Shown here: positions 50,186 through 59,469 of the stretch, in pieces | How positions within the stretch are numbered: position 1 is the first letter of the stretch | Layout of the letters: each line of letters starts with the position of its first letter | Assembly (NCBI RefSeq): GCF_001442805.1 | Contig: NZ_CP011131.1 | Coordinates: 2,976,001 to 3,040,000 of the forward strand | Origin: Lysobacter gummosus | Lineage (GTDB): Bacteria > Pseudomonadota > Gammaproteobacteria > Xanthomonadales > Xanthomonadaceae | Direction of reading: 5' to 3' | Length of the DNA stretch: 64,000 bases | Translations under genes and position numbers: made by a program | The notes under the pieces: model-generated | Databases searched by the model: none | Seen by the model: only the letters and a program-made list of their open reading frames with translations | What the model was told of the DNA's origin: nothing

Positions 50186-50962
50186 TTACCAGACCAGATC
50201 GTCCGGCACCTGATACTGCGGATCGGCGTAAGGATCCTCTTCCGCGGTCGCATTCGGATCGACCCGCAAAGCCACCGCCGGCGCGAACACGGCTTCGGCC
50301 TGGTCGAGCATCGCCGCGGTCACCAGCACATAACGGCCTTCAAGCTGTACCACGCCCAGTTCGCCCGCATTGAGCTGCTTGAGCTGATCAGGCGTGACGT
50401 AAACCCGCTTGATCTTGCCGCCGTAGGGGAAATGCCGCGCGATCTCGGCATCGGCGACATTGAGTCCCTGATCCTTGAGCAACTCGGCCAGCTTGGCGCG
50501 CGCTTCGCGGCGCAAACGCGCCTCTTCCTGCTTGGCCTGCTCGGCGGCGATGCGCTCGTCTTTCTCGCGCTGAGCGCGGATCGCATAGGCCTTGGCCAGA
50601 TCGATGTCTTCGCGCGAACGCGGCTTGCCCTGTCCCGTGCCTTGGCCCGGACGCGGCGGACGGACCTGCCCTGGCTTGCCGCCGCGCGGGGTGTCGCCGG
50701 GTTTCTGCCCGGGACGCGCGTGCGCGGGGCGATTCGGATTCGGATTTGGACGCGCTTCGCCGGGCGCGGACGCAGGACGGCCGGAGCGTTGCTCGCCGGG
50801 TTTGCGCGCGTCGCCGCGGTTGGCGCCGTCGGCGCGATGCTGAGGTTTGCCGGCGCCGGGCTTGCCGCCTCGGCGGTCGTCGGGCTTGCGCTCGGTACGT
50901 TCGGGCTTGGGCGCGGGCTTGAAGCCCAGACCCAGCAATTGGTCGCGGAGAGTGTCGCTCAT
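50186..50962 (-). CDS. DUF2058 (YaiL-like) protein
   Basis: 258 residues. The N-terminus (MSDTLRDQLLGLGFKPAPKP) and the C-terminal half (RAQREKDERIAAEQAKQEEA, FPYGGKIKRVYVTPDQLKQL, GRYVLVTA) are typical of DUF2058. Between them, residues about 20-115 form a Gly/Pro/Arg/Lys-rich low-complexity stretch longer than in enterobacterial YaiL and probably disordered. Function unknown; nucleic-acid binding is a guess from composition. Encoded 15 bp after slyX on the same strand. Confidence 0.88.
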   Translation of the reverse strand: MSDTLRDQLLGLGFKPAPKPERTERKPDDRRGGKPGAGKPQHRADGANRGDARKPGEQRSGRPASAPGEARPNPNPNRPAHARPGQKPGDTPRGGKPGQVRPPRPGQGTGQGKPRSREDIDLAKAYAIRAQREKDERIAAEQAKQEEARLRREARAKLAELLKDQGLNVADAEIARHFPYGGKIKRVYVTPDQLKQLNAGELGVVQLEGRYVLVTAAMLDQAEAVFAPAVALRVDPNATAEEDPYADPQYQVPDDLVW

Positions 50963-50977
50963 TGCTCGATAGTCGGA

Positions 50978-51220
50978 TCAGTAATGCGGCGGGGGTGGTT
51001 CGCTGGCGGTTTCGCCGGTCAGCGGGCTCGTCGCCAAGGCGGCGCGCATGTGTTTGATCTCTTCGAGCGCGCGAAACAGCAGCAACGAATTGCGCGCCTC
51101 TTCGCTGCGCGCGGCGGCGAGCGCGTCGCTGAGTTCGCTCAGCGCGTGCTCCTGGAACGCCACGCGCGTTTCCAGGTCGATCAGACGCTGCTGGAGTTCG
51201 GTATCGGCCAAAACAATCAA
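50978..51220 (-). CDS. slyX: SlyX family protein
   Basis: 80 residues; coiled-coil start (LQQRLIDLETRVAFQEHALS, ELSDALAAARSEEARNSLLL) and the diagnostic C-terminus EPPPPHY. Starts at a TTG at 51220, with another TTG three codons later, and no strong ribosome site, so the exact N-terminus is open. SlyX is a small protein of uncertain function. Probably co-transcribed with ugd (35 bp upstream) and DUF2058. Confidence 0.88.
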   Translation of the reverse strand: MIVLADTELQQRLIDLETRVAFQEHALSELSDALAAARSEEARNSLLLFRALEEIKHMRAALATSPLTGETASEPPPPHY

Positions 51221-51255
51221 TCCGGTGGGGCTACAGGTGAAATCCGAACGACGGC

Positions 51256-52602
51256 TCAGGCGCCGTCGATCAGGATCGAGCGGCCGCGACCGATGCCGTA
51301 ATAGGCCAGGTCCGCGGCTTCGACTTCATCGGGATGGTACAGGTTGCGTCCGTCGAAGATCACGCCGTCGGCCAGCGCCTGGCGGACGCGGATGAAATCC
51401 GGGCTGCGGAATTGCTTCCACTCGGTCACCACCACCAGCGCATCGGCATCGACCAGCGCGGCGCGCGCCGAATCGCACAGCACCAGGTCTTCACGCTCGC
51501 CGAAGATGCGCTGCGCTTCCTCGCCGGCTTCCGGGTCGTAGGCGCGCACGCGCGCGCCGGCGGCCCACAGCTGCGCGAGCAGCTTGCGGCTGGGCGCTTC
51601 GCGCATGTCGTCGGTGTTGGGCTTGAACGCCAATCCCCACACAGCGAAGGTCTTGCCGCGGATGTCGCCGTCGTAATGGCGCTGGATCAGTTCGAACAGA
51701 TGGCCCTTCTGGCTGTCGTTGACCTCTTCCACCGCGTCGAGCAGGCGCGCGCTGTAGCCGTGCTGCTGCGCCGTGCGCGACAGCGCCTGCACGTCCTTGG
51801 GAAAGCACGAGCCGCCGTAGCCGGCGCCGGGATAGATGAAGTGCCAGCCGATGCGCGGATCCGAACCGATGCCGTGGCGGACCATCTCCACGTCGGCACC
51901 GACTTTCTCCGCGATGTTGGCGATCTCGTTCATGAAACTGATCTTGGTCGCGAGCATGGCGTTGGCCGCGTACTTGGTCAGTTCCGCCGAACGCAGGTCC
52001 ATCACCACGATGCGTTCGTGATTGCGGTTGAACGGCGCATACAGGCGCTTGAGTTTTTCCACCGCGACCTGATTGGACGCGCCGATCACGATGCGGTCCG
52101 GACGCATGCAGTCGTTGACCGCATCGCCTTCCTTGAGGAATTCGGGATTGGACGCCACGTCGAAGGCGACCTGCACGCCGCGGTTTTCCAGCTCGCGCGC
52201 GATCGTCGCCTGGACCTTGTCGGCGGTGCCGACCGGCACGGTGGACTTGTTGACCACCACCACCGGGCGCTCGATGTGCCGGCCGATGGTCGAAGCCACC
52301 GCGAGCACGTAGCGCAGATCGGCGCTGCCGTCTTCGTCGGGCGGCGTGCCGACGGCGATGAAGATCAGGTCGCCGTGGACGATGCCGGCGGCGGCGTCGG
52401 TGGTGAAGTGCAGACGGCCGGCGGCGTGGTTGGCCTTGACCATCGGCTCAAGGCCGGGCTCGTAGATCGGGATCACGCCGCGGTTGAGGCCCTCGACCTT
52501 GGCCTGGTCGATATCGACGCAGACCACGTCGTGACCGACATCGGCCAGGCAGGTGCCGGTAACCAGGCCCACGTAACCGGTGCCGAAGATGGTGACGCGC
52601 AT
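51256..52602 (-). CDS. ugd: UDP-glucose 6-dehydrogenase
   Basis: 448 residues. NAD fingerprint [11 protein letters not shown] (residues 6-16), the [12 protein letters not shown] loop, [20 protein letters not shown], and the catalytic Cys in [14 protein letters not shown]. It oxidises UDP-glucose to UDP-glucuronate for exopolysaccharide or lipid A modification. It may head a short operon ugd-slyX-DUF2058. Confidence 0.97.
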   Translation of the reverse strand: MRVTIFGTGYVGLVTGTCLADVGHDVVCVDIDQAKVEGLNRGVIPIYEPGLEPMVKANHAAGRLHFTTDAAAGIVHGDLIFIAVGTPPDEDGSADLRYVLAVASTIGRHIERPVVVVNKSTVPVGTADKVQATIARELENRGVQVAFDVASNPEFLKEGDAVNDCMRPDRIVIGASNQVAVEKLKRLYAPFNRNHERIVVMDLRSAELTKYAANAMLATKISFMNEIANIAEKVGADVEMVRHGIGSDPRIGWHFIYPGAGYGGSCFPKDVQALSRTAQQHGYSARLLDAVEEVNDSQKGHLFELIQRHYDGDIRGKTFAVWGLAFKPNTDDMREAPSRKLLAQLWAAGARVRAYDPEAGEEAQRIFGEREDLVLCDSARAALVDADALVVVTEWKQFRSPDFIRVRQALADGVIFDGRNLYHPDEVEAADLAYYGIGRGRSILIDGA

Positions 52603-52766
52603 TCGTTGTTCTCTTTCAGGTGGAAACGAAAACGGGAGTGGCGCGCGTACCGCGAACGCCGGATGTGAAGACTGTAGCCGCGTCGCGTATCAATCGCGAC
52701 GGAAACTGCAGCCCCTGCCCTGCGTTCGGGTACCGCTACGCCACTCCCGCCTTATTCCTCAATCGA

Positions 52767-53609
52767 TCAGTGCTTCGGACCGGTGCCCATGGCCGCCGAA
52801 CCCGGGCCGCCGACCGGAGCGTCGGGCTTGACGATGTCGAGCAGCTCGACGTCGAACACCAAGGTCGCGTTCGGGCCGATCGGGCCGCCCGGGGTGCCTT
52901 GTTCGCCGTAGCCGAGCTTGCTCGGGATCCACAGCTTGAACTTGCTGCCCACCGGCATCAGCGCGATGCCTTCCTGCCAGCCCGGGACCACCGCGCCGAG
53001 CGGGAACACCGCCGGTTCGTTGCGATCGTAGGAGCTGTCGAAGGTCTTGCCGTCGAGCAGCGTGCCCTTGTAATGCACGCGCACGGTGTCGGTGACCTTG
53101 GGCTTGACGCCCTTGCCTTCGGTCAGGATCTGATACTGCAGGCCCGAAGCGGTGGTCACCACGCCGGCCTTCTTGCCGTTGTCGGCCAGAAACTTGACGC
53201 CGTCTTCCTGGTTCTTCTTGGCCATCGCGACCATCTTCTCGACCTGCTTGTTGCGCACTTTTTCCTGCAGGCGCTGACGGATCTGCTGCGCTTCCTCATC
53301 GGTCAGCAGCGGCTTGTCGCCCTTCATGTTGGCCTGCATGGCCTTCTGCAGCACGGCCAGGTCCAGATCGTCCTTGAGCAGTTCCAGCGAACGGCCCATG
53401 TCCATGCCGATCAGATAGCTTTCCTGCTCTTTCTCGGTCTTCATGCCGCCGAGCACCTTGACCTCCTTGCCGTCGGCCGCCTTGTCGCCGGGCTTGGCCT
53501 CGGCGGCCTTGTCGCCGGCCGGCTTGCCGGTCTTGTCGCAACCGGAGGCGAACAACGCCATCGAGGCCACGGCGAACGCGAAGGCGGTGTTACGCATGAA
53601 AGGCTTCAT
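52767..53609 (-). CDS. FKBP-type peptidyl-prolyl isomerase, lipoprotein
   Basis: 280 residues from the ATG at 53609 (preceded by AGGAGTG). Lipobox ALFASGC with C24 makes it a lipoprotein. A Lys/Ala/Gly linker is followed by a helical FKBP N-terminal dimerisation domain (EQESYLIGMDMGRSLELLKD and on to about 140) and a C-terminal FKBP domain (VHYKGTLLDGKTFDSSYDRN, VVPGWQEGIALMPVGSKFKL, PNATLVFDVELLDI). FkpA/Mip-like folding factor of the envelope. A similar gene lies 125 bp upstream on the same strand. Confidence 0.95.
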   Translation of the reverse strand: MKPFMRNTAFAFAVASMALFASGCDKTGKPAGDKAAEAKPGDKAADGKEVKVLGGMKTEKEQESYLIGMDMGRSLELLKDDLDLAVLQKAMQANMKGDKPLLTDEEAQQIRQRLQEKVRNKQVEKMVAMAKKNQEDGVKFLADNGKKAGVVTTASGLQYQILTEGKGVKPKVTDTVRVHYKGTLLDGKTFDSSYDRNEPAVFPLGAVVPGWQEGIALMPVGSKFKLWIPSKLGYGEQGTPGGPIGPNATLVFDVELLDIVKPDAPVGGPGSAAMGTGPKH

Positions 53610-53734
53610 CAAACTGCACTCCTAGGAGACTGATAACCGGATAGGTGGGAAACCGGGCCGGCCGGGCAACACGCTGCCGGCCGGCGGTCGAACGCTACGC
53701 TACGGCCGCATGCGTCGCCGCACGCGGAGCGCAA

Positions 53735-54679
53735 TCACAGGATGTCGAGCAACTCGACTTCGAAGGTCAACGTCGCGTTGGGGCCGATGCTCGGCGGCGC
53801 GCCGTTGGAGCCGTAGGCCAGCTCGGCCGGAATCCAGAACTTGAACTTGCTGCCGACCGGCATCATCGCCAGGCCTTCCTGCCAGCCCTGGATCACGCCG
53901 TTGACCGGGAATTCGGCCGGCTGGCCGCGATCGTAGGAACTGTCGAAGGTCTTGCCGTCGAGCAGCGTGCCCTTGTAGTTCACGCTGACCTTGTCGGTCG
54001 GCTTGGGACGCTCGCCCGAGCCTTGGCGCAGGATCATGTACTGCAGGCCCGAGCCGGTCACGAACACGCCCTTGACCTTCTTGTTCTCGGCCAGGAAGGC
54101 GGTGCCCTGCTGCAGGTTCTTGTCGCCGGCGGCGGCGGCTTCGGCCTTGATCTTGGCCTGCATCTTCTCGCTGAAGTTGGTCAGCACGGTGCGCGCGTCG
54201 CCATCGGCCAGCAGGGTCTTGCCGCCGCCGAGCGAAGTGCGCACGGCCTGCACCAGGATCGGCAGCTCGATTTCGCCTTTGATTTGCTGCAGCGCCGGGC
54301 CGACCATGAAGGTGCCGACCAGCAGGCCGACCTTGCTCTTGTCCACCGCCGGCGGCGTAGCGCCGGGCGCGGCGCCGGCGACCGGCTTGCCTTCGCGCGA
54401 GGCGATGCGCGCGCGCAGGGCGGTGTCGACGGTGCGCGCCTCGTCCTGGGTGATCAGCGGCTTGCCGCCGTCGAATACATTCTTGACCGCGCGTTCGAAC
54501 GCGGCCGCATCCAGGTCCGGGCCGACCGGCTTGAGCGAGGACGCGACGTCCATGCCGATGGCGTAGCTGATTTTTTCTCGATCGTTGGCGAGCACGGTCT
54601 TGTCCTGAGCAGAAGCGGCGCCGCCGAACAGCGCTGCGGTGGTGATCAACACGGCAGCGCCGCGCACGAAAGCCTTCAT
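53735..54679 (-). CDS. FKBP-type isomerase with duplicated N-terminal domain
   Basis: 314 residues with a Sec signal (VLITTAALFGGAASA). Residues about 35-100 (EKISYAIGMDVASSLKPVGP) and 110-190 (KVGLLVGTFMVGPALQQIKG) both look like the helical FKBP_N dimerisation domain, so two copies precede the single C-terminal FKBP domain (VNYKGTLLDGKTFDSSYDRG to the end). The normal family has one. Periplasmic proline isomerase/chaperone, paralogue of the lipoprotein encoded downstream. Confidence 0.93.
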   Translation of the reverse strand: MKAFVRGAAVLITTAALFGGAASAQDKTVLANDREKISYAIGMDVASSLKPVGPDLDAAAFERAVKNVFDGGKPLITQDEARTVDTALRARIASREGKPVAGAAPGATPPAVDKSKVGLLVGTFMVGPALQQIKGEIELPILVQAVRTSLGGGKTLLADGDARTVLTNFSEKMQAKIKAEAAAAGDKNLQQGTAFLAENKKVKGVFVTGSGLQYMILRQGSGERPKPTDKVSVNYKGTLLDGKTFDSSYDRGQPAEFPVNGVIQGWQEGLAMMPVGSKFKFWIPAELAYGSNGAPPSIGPNATLTFEVELLDIL

Positions 54680-54896
54680 CGGGGTCCAGCTCCTGGTTGC
54701 TTGTCCTGATTACGTAATGTGTGCGCCGCGATCCGGCGCCAGCCCGGCATTGTCGCGGGCCCGGCCTGATGCGGCAATGTTCCAGTGTGACGGCGGACAA
54801 GCGGCGAAGTTCCGCAGCCCGCCCGCGGGCGCCGCCGCGAAACCGGACCGCGCGCGCAAATCCGCGCGCGATCGGCCTGGATTTCGCAGCCGCGGC

Positions 54897-55535
54897 TTAT
54901 TTGCCGGCCGCCGCCGCGGCCGTCTTGCCGGCGGGCTTGGCCGCCTTGGCCGAGGGCGCGGCCAGCGCGCGCTCGATCGCCGCGACCACGGCCGGATCGT
55001 CCGGGGTGACCTTGCTGCCGTAGCTGGCGATCAGCTTGCCGTCGCGGCCGATCAGATACTTGTGGAAATTCCACTTCGGCGCTTCGCCGGAGACCTTGCT
55101 CAGGTCCTTGTACAGCGGCGTGGCCTGATCGCCGATCACGTGCACTTTCTCGAACATCGGGAACTTCACGCCGTAGGTCAGCGTGCAGAACTCCTGGATC
55201 TGTTTCTCGTCCTCGAATTCCTGCGCCTTGAAGTCGCCCGAGGGGAAGCCGAGCACGGCGAAGCCCTTCGCCTTGTACTTGGCATGCAGGCCTTCCAGGG
55301 CCTCGAACTGCGGGGTGAAGCCGCATTTGCTCGCGGTGTTGACCACCAGCACGACGTCGCCGCCATAGGCCTTGGCCAGATCGACCGGCACCTTGCCGGC
55401 CAGCGGACGGAAGCTGCGGTCGAGCAGACCGGTGCCGGCCGCGGCGGCGACGCCGGCGGTCAGGGCCAGGGACAGCAGCAGGACGGAACCGGCGGCGCGG
55501 GCGCGGCGCGGACTCGATTGAGACAGGAAAGTCAT
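54897..55535 (-). CDS. Glutathione-peroxidase-family protein, exported or membrane-anchored
   Basis: 212 residues. An N-terminal hydrophobic segment (AGSVLLLSLALTAGVAAAAG) after PRRAR suggests export. The peroxidatic Cys is C71 in VVNTASKCGFTPQFEAL and the Trp block WNFHKYLIGRDG is present, but the canonical FPCNQF is FPSGDF, so the Gln of the catalytic tetrad is replaced and the resolving-region Cys is lost. C-terminal Ala/Lys tail. Probably a thioredoxin-dependent or specialised thiol peroxidase of the envelope. Confidence 0.9.
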   Translation of the reverse strand: MTFLSQSSPRRARAAGSVLLLSLALTAGVAAAAGTGLLDRSFRPLAGKVPVDLAKAYGGDVVLVVNTASKCGFTPQFEALEGLHAKYKAKGFAVLGFPSGDFKAQEFEDEKQIQEFCTLTYGVKFPMFEKVHVIGDQATPLYKDLSKVSGEAPKWNFHKYLIGRDGKLIASYGSKVTPDDPAVVAAIERALAAPSAKAAKPAGKTAAAAAGK

Positions 55536-55649
55536 CGGGGGCGGGCTCGGATGGACGGTGGGAGGGGCCGTCGCCGCAGGGGCGAAGGCCGCGTGGGACG
55601 AGGCTGGGCCCAAGTATGACGCCTATGTCTTCAGTTGGGTCCGCGCCGG

Positions 55650-55690
55650 TTGACTCGGTGTGTTTAGGTGTTATAGTTGCATACAACACC
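55650..55690 (+). promoter_or_regulatory. Promoter and YtrA-type operator
   Basis: TTGACT (55650-55655), 16-bp spacer, TATAGT (55672-55677). Overlapping the -10 is GGTG-N16-CACC (55667-55690), extended to GGTGTT-N12-AACACC. From memory, a YtrA-type GntR regulator in Xanthomonas citri binds GGTG-N16-CACC. The gene for such a regulator is second in this operon, so autoregulation is likely. Confidence 0.8.
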
Positions 55691-55716
55691 GGCCCACTAA
55701 CGAGCAGGACATCCCC

Positions 55717-56211
55717 ATGAACCGCAAGCTGCATAACTCCATATCGGCCCTGATGGCCGCCGGCGGCGCCCTGGTCCTGGGCCTGGTGGTCATGCTTCCG
55801 CTGCCCGGCCCGGTCGCCACGCCGGCGCAGGGCCTGGCCCAGTTCGCCGGCGACCTGCCGGCCACCCGCCCGATCGAAGTCGATCTGGGCGCGGTCAGGG
55901 CCCGCATCAGTTTCGACCGCGCCTTCGTCGAACGCGCCCGCAGCCGCTCCGGCGACATCAGCGGCGCGGCCCGCAGGATCGAAGCCAGCGCCGCCCGTCT
56001 CGAAAACGCGGCCAGCGCCAGCGAACTGGCGCAACTGGCCGGCGTGCTCGCCGGCGATGTCGCCGACCTCAGTGCGATGGCCAACGCCATCGAACCCATT
56101 GCAGCCGCGGAGCCGGCACGCACCGAACCCAAGCGCAAAGCCGGGACCGCCTCGCGCCGCAACCGAAGCAATCTCGTCATGCCCTATTTCTCCTTTCTGA
56201 CGCGGGGCTGA
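55717..56211 (+). CDS. Hypothetical exported protein of GntR/ABC operon
   Basis: 164 residues. One N-terminal helix (ISALMAAGGALVLGLVVMLP) acts as signal or anchor. The rest is Ala/Arg-rich and helical (SFDRAFVERARSRSGDISGA, then SAARLENAASASELAQLAGV), possibly coiled coil, ending in a basic tail. No family recognised. First gene of the operon, directly behind the GGTG-N16-CACC operator, 3 bp ahead of the GntR gene. It may be a sensor or accessory of the ABC exporter. Confidence 0.8.
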   Translation: MNRKLHNSISALMAAGGALVLGLVVMLPLPGPVATPAQGLAQFAGDLPATRPIEVDLGAVRARISFDRAFVERARSRSGDISGAARRIEASAARLENAASASELAQLAGVLAGDVADLSAMANAIEPIAAAEPARTEPKRKAGTASRRNRSNLVMPYFSFLTRG

Positions 56212-56214
56212 GCC

Positions 56215-56607
56215 ATGACCGCAATCCAATGGAGCGACGGCGCTCCGATCTATCGCCAGCTCAAGGAGCGCGTCGTCGCGATGATGCTCGACGGCGTGCT
56301 CAAGCCCGGCGATGCCCTGCCCTCCGTGCGGCAGGTCGCAGCCGAATACCAACTCAACCCCATCACCGTCTCGCGCGCCTACCAGGAGTTGGCCGACGAG
56401 TCGCTGGTCGAAAAACGCCGAGGCCTGGGCATGTACGTGACCGAAGAAGCCGCAAGGAAACTGCTCATCAACGAGCGCGAACGCTTCTTGCGCGAAGAAT
56501 GGCCGCTGGTCATCGAGCGCATCACCCGACTGGGCCTGAGCGCGCAGGAACTGCTCGGCGGCGCGGCGGCCGACAACGCCGGCAACGACAAGGCGGACGC
56601 ATCATGA
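56215..56607 (+). CDS. GntR-family regulator, YtrA subfamily
   Basis: 130 residues: winged HTH (APIYRQLKERVVAMMLDGVL, KPGDALPSVRQVAAEYQLNP, ITVSRAYQELADESLVEKRR) with only a short C-terminal tail, the YtrA type. It overlaps the ABC ATPase gene (ATGA). Probably represses the operon through the upstream palindrome and responds to an envelope or membrane stress signal. Confidence 0.94.
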   Translation: MTAIQWSDGAPIYRQLKERVVAMMLDGVLKPGDALPSVRQVAAEYQLNPITVSRAYQELADESLVEKRRGLGMYVTEEAARKLLINERERFLREEWPLVIERITRLGLSAQELLGGAAADNAGNDKADAS

Positions 56608-57488
56608 CCAATGCCATCCATATCGATCCGGGCCACATCGTCACCGCGCGCGGCTTGCGCAAGGCGTACCGCAACAAGCTCGCGCTCAACGACACCACCT
56701 TCGACATCCCCGCCGGCCGCATCGTCGGCCTGATCGGCCCCAACGGCGCCGGCAAGACCACCGCGCTCAAGGCCATCCTCGGCCTGATCGCGTTCGACGG
56801 CGAACTGTCGGTGCTGGGCCGCGACCCGCGCACCCAGCGCGACGAACTGATGCGCGATGTGTGCTTCATCGCCGACGTCGCGGTGCTGCCGCGCTGGCTG
56901 AAGGTGCGCGAGGCGATCGACTTCGTCGCCGGCGTGCACCCGCGCTTCGACCGCGCCAAGTGCGAGCGCTTCCTGCACGGCACATTGCTCAAGCCGGACC
57001 TGCGCGTTCGCGAAATGTCCAAGGGCATGATCGTGCAACTGCACCTGGCCCTGGTGATGGCCATCGACGCGCGCCTGCTGGTGCTGGACGAGCCGACCCT
57101 GGGCCTGGACATCCTGTATCGCAAGCAGTTCTACCAGCGCCTGCTGGAGGATTACTTCGACGAGAACAAGACCATCGTCATCACCACCCACCAGGTCGAG
57201 GAGATCGAACACATCCTCACCGACGTGATGTTCATCCGCGACGGCAAGATCGTCCTGGACTGCCCGATGGAAAACCTCGGCGAGCGCTTCACCGAAGTGC
57301 TGATCGACCGCGACAAGGCCGAGCACGCGCGCAGCCTGGGACCGCTGGACGAACGCGCCCTGCCCTTCGGCAAGACGGTGATGCTGTTCGACGGCGTCAA
57401 CGCCGCCCAGCTCACCGGCCTGGGCGAAACCCGCACACCGGGCCTGGCCGACCTGTTCGTCGCCACCATGAAGGGGACCTACGCATGA
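56604..57488 (+). CDS. ABC transporter ATPase
   Basis: 294 residues. Walker A GPNGAGKT (45-52), a modified signature MSKGM, Walker B LLVLDEPTLGLD, and switch His in VITTHQVEE. YtrB-like. It overlaps both neighbours by 4 bp (ATGA), so gntR, ATPase and permease are tightly coupled. Energises the permease encoded next; substrate unknown. Confidence 0.95.
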   Translation: MTNAIHIDPGHIVTARGLRKAYRNKLALNDTTFDIPAGRIVGLIGPNGAGKTTALKAILGLIAFDGELSVLGRDPRTQRDELMRDVCFIADVAVLPRWLKVREAIDFVAGVHPRFDRAKCERFLHGTLLKPDLRVREMSKGMIVQLHLALVMAIDARLLVLDEPTLGLDILYRKQFYQRLLEDYFDENKTIVITTHQVEEIEHILTDVMFIRDGKIVLDCPMENLGERFTEVLIDRDKAEHARSLGPLDERALPFGKTVMLFDGVNAAQLTGLGETRTPGLADLFVATMKGTYA

Positions 57489-58507
57489 ATGCCGCCGCCC
57501 AAGACCTGACCACCCCGGCCGCACCGCGCGCAGTGGCCGCCTTCCCGCCGCAGCAAGTGTTCAAGATGCTGCTCAAGCGCGAGTTCTGGGAACACCGCGG
57601 CGGTTTCCTGTGGGGACCGCTGATCGCCGGACTGATCGCGATCGGCTTCGCCGTGATCGGCATCCTCGCCGGTTCCGTGCTGTTCCATAAGGTCGCCGCC
57701 AACAGCGGCGACGGCGTCAACGTCCACATGAGCGGCGGCGACAGCCTCGGCGGGGTCGGCGACATCGCCCTGGCCGGCGGCCTGGGCATGGTGTTCACGG
57801 TGTTCGTGTTCGTGGTGTTCTTCTACGCCCTGGGTTCGATTTACGACGAGCGCAAGGACCGCAGCATCCTGTTCTGGAAGTCGCTGCCGGTCTCCGACAC
57901 GCAGGCGGTGCTGTCCAAGCTGGCGTGGGCACTGGTGCTGGCGCCGCTGCTGGCGGCGGTGATCGGGCTGGGCGTGGGACTGGTGATGTGGGTGCTCGCC
58001 TGGCTGGCGGCGGTGCTCAACGGCCTGGACGGCGCCTCGGCGATCTTCACCCAGGCCCATCCGCTGCAACTGATCGCGCAGATCGCGCTGGCGATCCCGG
58101 TCTACGCACTGTGGGCGCTGCCGACCATCGGCTGGCTGATGCTTTGCTCGGCCTGGGCGCGCAGCGTGCCCTTCGTCTGGGCGGTGGTGATCCCGCTGCT
58201 GGCCTGCGTGTTCATCAGCTTCCTCGACATCATGCCGGGCATCGACATCCCGCACGGCGCGATCTGGTACACGGTCGGTCTGCGCGGTCTGCTCAGCGTG
58301 GTGCCGGGTACCTGGTTCCTCAACGAACAGGTCGCCGCCAACACACAGAACGCAGCCACGCATGGTCCCGAAGCGTTGGCCCAGTCGATCAACATCACCA
58401 GCAGCCTGCACGCCCTGACCACGATCGACCTGTGGATCGGTGCGGTTCTCGGTGCGGCGATGGTGTACGCCGCGATCCGCCTGCGCCGCTGGCGCGACGA
58501 GGGCTGA
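57485..58507 (+). CDS. ABC transporter permease
   Basis: 340 residues with about six membrane helices: GPLIAGLIAIGFAVIGILAG, MVFTVFVFVVFFYALGSIYD, then helices at about 145-170, 200-220, 225-245 and 315-330. The cytoplasmic DERKDRSILFWKSLPVSDTQ loop is typical of ABC-2-type exporters. Partner of the ATPase upstream. Substrate unknown. Confidence 0.92.
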   Translation: MNAAAQDLTTPAAPRAVAAFPPQQVFKMLLKREFWEHRGGFLWGPLIAGLIAIGFAVIGILAGSVLFHKVAANSGDGVNVHMSGGDSLGGVGDIALAGGLGMVFTVFVFVVFFYALGSIYDERKDRSILFWKSLPVSDTQAVLSKLAWALVLAPLLAAVIGLGVGLVMWVLAWLAAVLNGLDGASAIFTQAHPLQLIAQIALAIPVYALWALPTIGWLMLCSAWARSVPFVWAVVIPLLACVFISFLDIMPGIDIPHGAIWYTVGLRGLLSVVPGTWFLNEQVAANTQNAATHGPEALAQSINITSSLHALTTIDLWIGAVLGAAMVYAAIRLRRWRDEG

Positions 58508-58627
58508 GTCCGTGCCTCCCGCCCGCGCACCCCGCGGGCGGGATCGGCGGCCCCGCGCCGCCGAACGGCCTCAACCGTTTGCGCCTTCGCCGCATCTCTA
58601 AGCTTCCACCCTTATCCGGAGCGTCCA

Positions 58628-59395
58628 ATGCGCCTGCCTACCGCCCTCCTCTCCGCCGCCATGCTGCTGCCGCTGGCCGCCCAGGCCGCCGACCGCTGCG
58701 ACAACGCCCAGCCGCGCAATTTGCAACTCGACCTGGCCGGGGTCAAAGCCGTGGTATTCGCGATCGGCTCCGACGATCTGACCGTCAAGGGCGCCGCCGG
58801 CGCCAAAGGCGCGGTCGAAGGACAGGCCTGCGCGTCCAACGCCGCCGATCTGGCCGGCCTGACCCTGACCCAGCAACGCGTCGGCGACAAGCTGGTGGTC
58901 ACCGCCGCGCACGCCGACAAGATCAGCCTGAATTTCAACGGCCAGCGCCACATGAAATTGCACGCCACGGTGCCCGACAACCTGATGGTGCAACTCAAGG
59001 TCGGCTCCGGCGACGCCTCGGTCGAGAACGTGTCGGCGCTGAGCGCGGACGTGAACTCCGGCGACATCAACATCAGCCGCGTGCGCGGCCTGGTAACCGC
59101 GCAAGTGGGCTCGGGCGACATCGATCTGGACAAGATCGGCTCGCTGCAATTGCTGCGCCTGGGCTCGGGCGATCTGAAGGCGCGCGGCATCGCCCGCGAC
59201 GTCAGCATCGGCTCGGTCGGTTCGGGCGATGTCGAACTCAACCAGGTCGGCGGCTCGGTCGAACTCAAGCGCCTGGGTTCGGGCGATCTGGACGTCAGCG
59301 ACGTGCGCGGCAATCTGCGCGTGAGCAGCGTCGGCAGCGGCTCGGTGCATCACCGCGGCGTCGCCGGCCGCATCGATATTCCGCAGGAAGACTGA
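58628..59395 (+). CDS. DUF4097/DUF2807-type beta-helix repeat protein, secreted
   Basis: 255 residues with a Sec signal (LLSAAMLLPLAAQA). The mature part is a beta-repeat solenoid in which GSGD recurs about every 20 residues (KVGSGDAS, VGSGDID, LGSGDLK, VGSGDVE, LGSGDLD), typical of DUF4097 putative adhesins. Located 120 bp after the ABC permease and likely part of the same envelope regulon. Function unknown. Confidence 0.9.
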   Translation: MRLPTALLSAAMLLPLAAQAADRCDNAQPRNLQLDLAGVKAVVFAIGSDDLTVKGAAGAKGAVEGQACASNAADLAGLTLTQQRVGDKLVVTAAHADKISLNFNGQRHMKLHATVPDNLMVQLKVGSGDASVENVSALSADVNSGDINISRVRGLVTAQVGSGDIDLDKIGSLQLLRLGSGDLKARGIARDVSIGSVGSGDVELNQVGGSVELKRLGSGDLDVSDVRGNLRVSSVGSGSVHHRGVAGRIDIPQED

Positions 59396-59397
59396 CC

Positions 59398-59427
59398 GCG
59401 ACGGCGCGTGTACGCACGCGCCGTCGC
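59398..59427. terminator. Strong hairpin after DUF4097 gene
   Basis: Perfect 13-bp stem (GCGACGGCGCGTG / CACGCGCCGTCGC) closed by a TACG tetraloop, starting two bases after the stop codon. No T-run follows, so it may be a processing or stability hairpin rather than a classical terminator. Confidence 0.6.
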
Positions 59428-59469
59428 CTCCCTCCTACCGCCGGCGCTGCGCGCGCTCAGGACTCCGTC

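Noticed and set aside
54850..54872. CGCGCG-rich hairpin behind the glutathione peroxidase stop as terminator
   Set aside because: Imperfect stem and no T-run on the minus strand.
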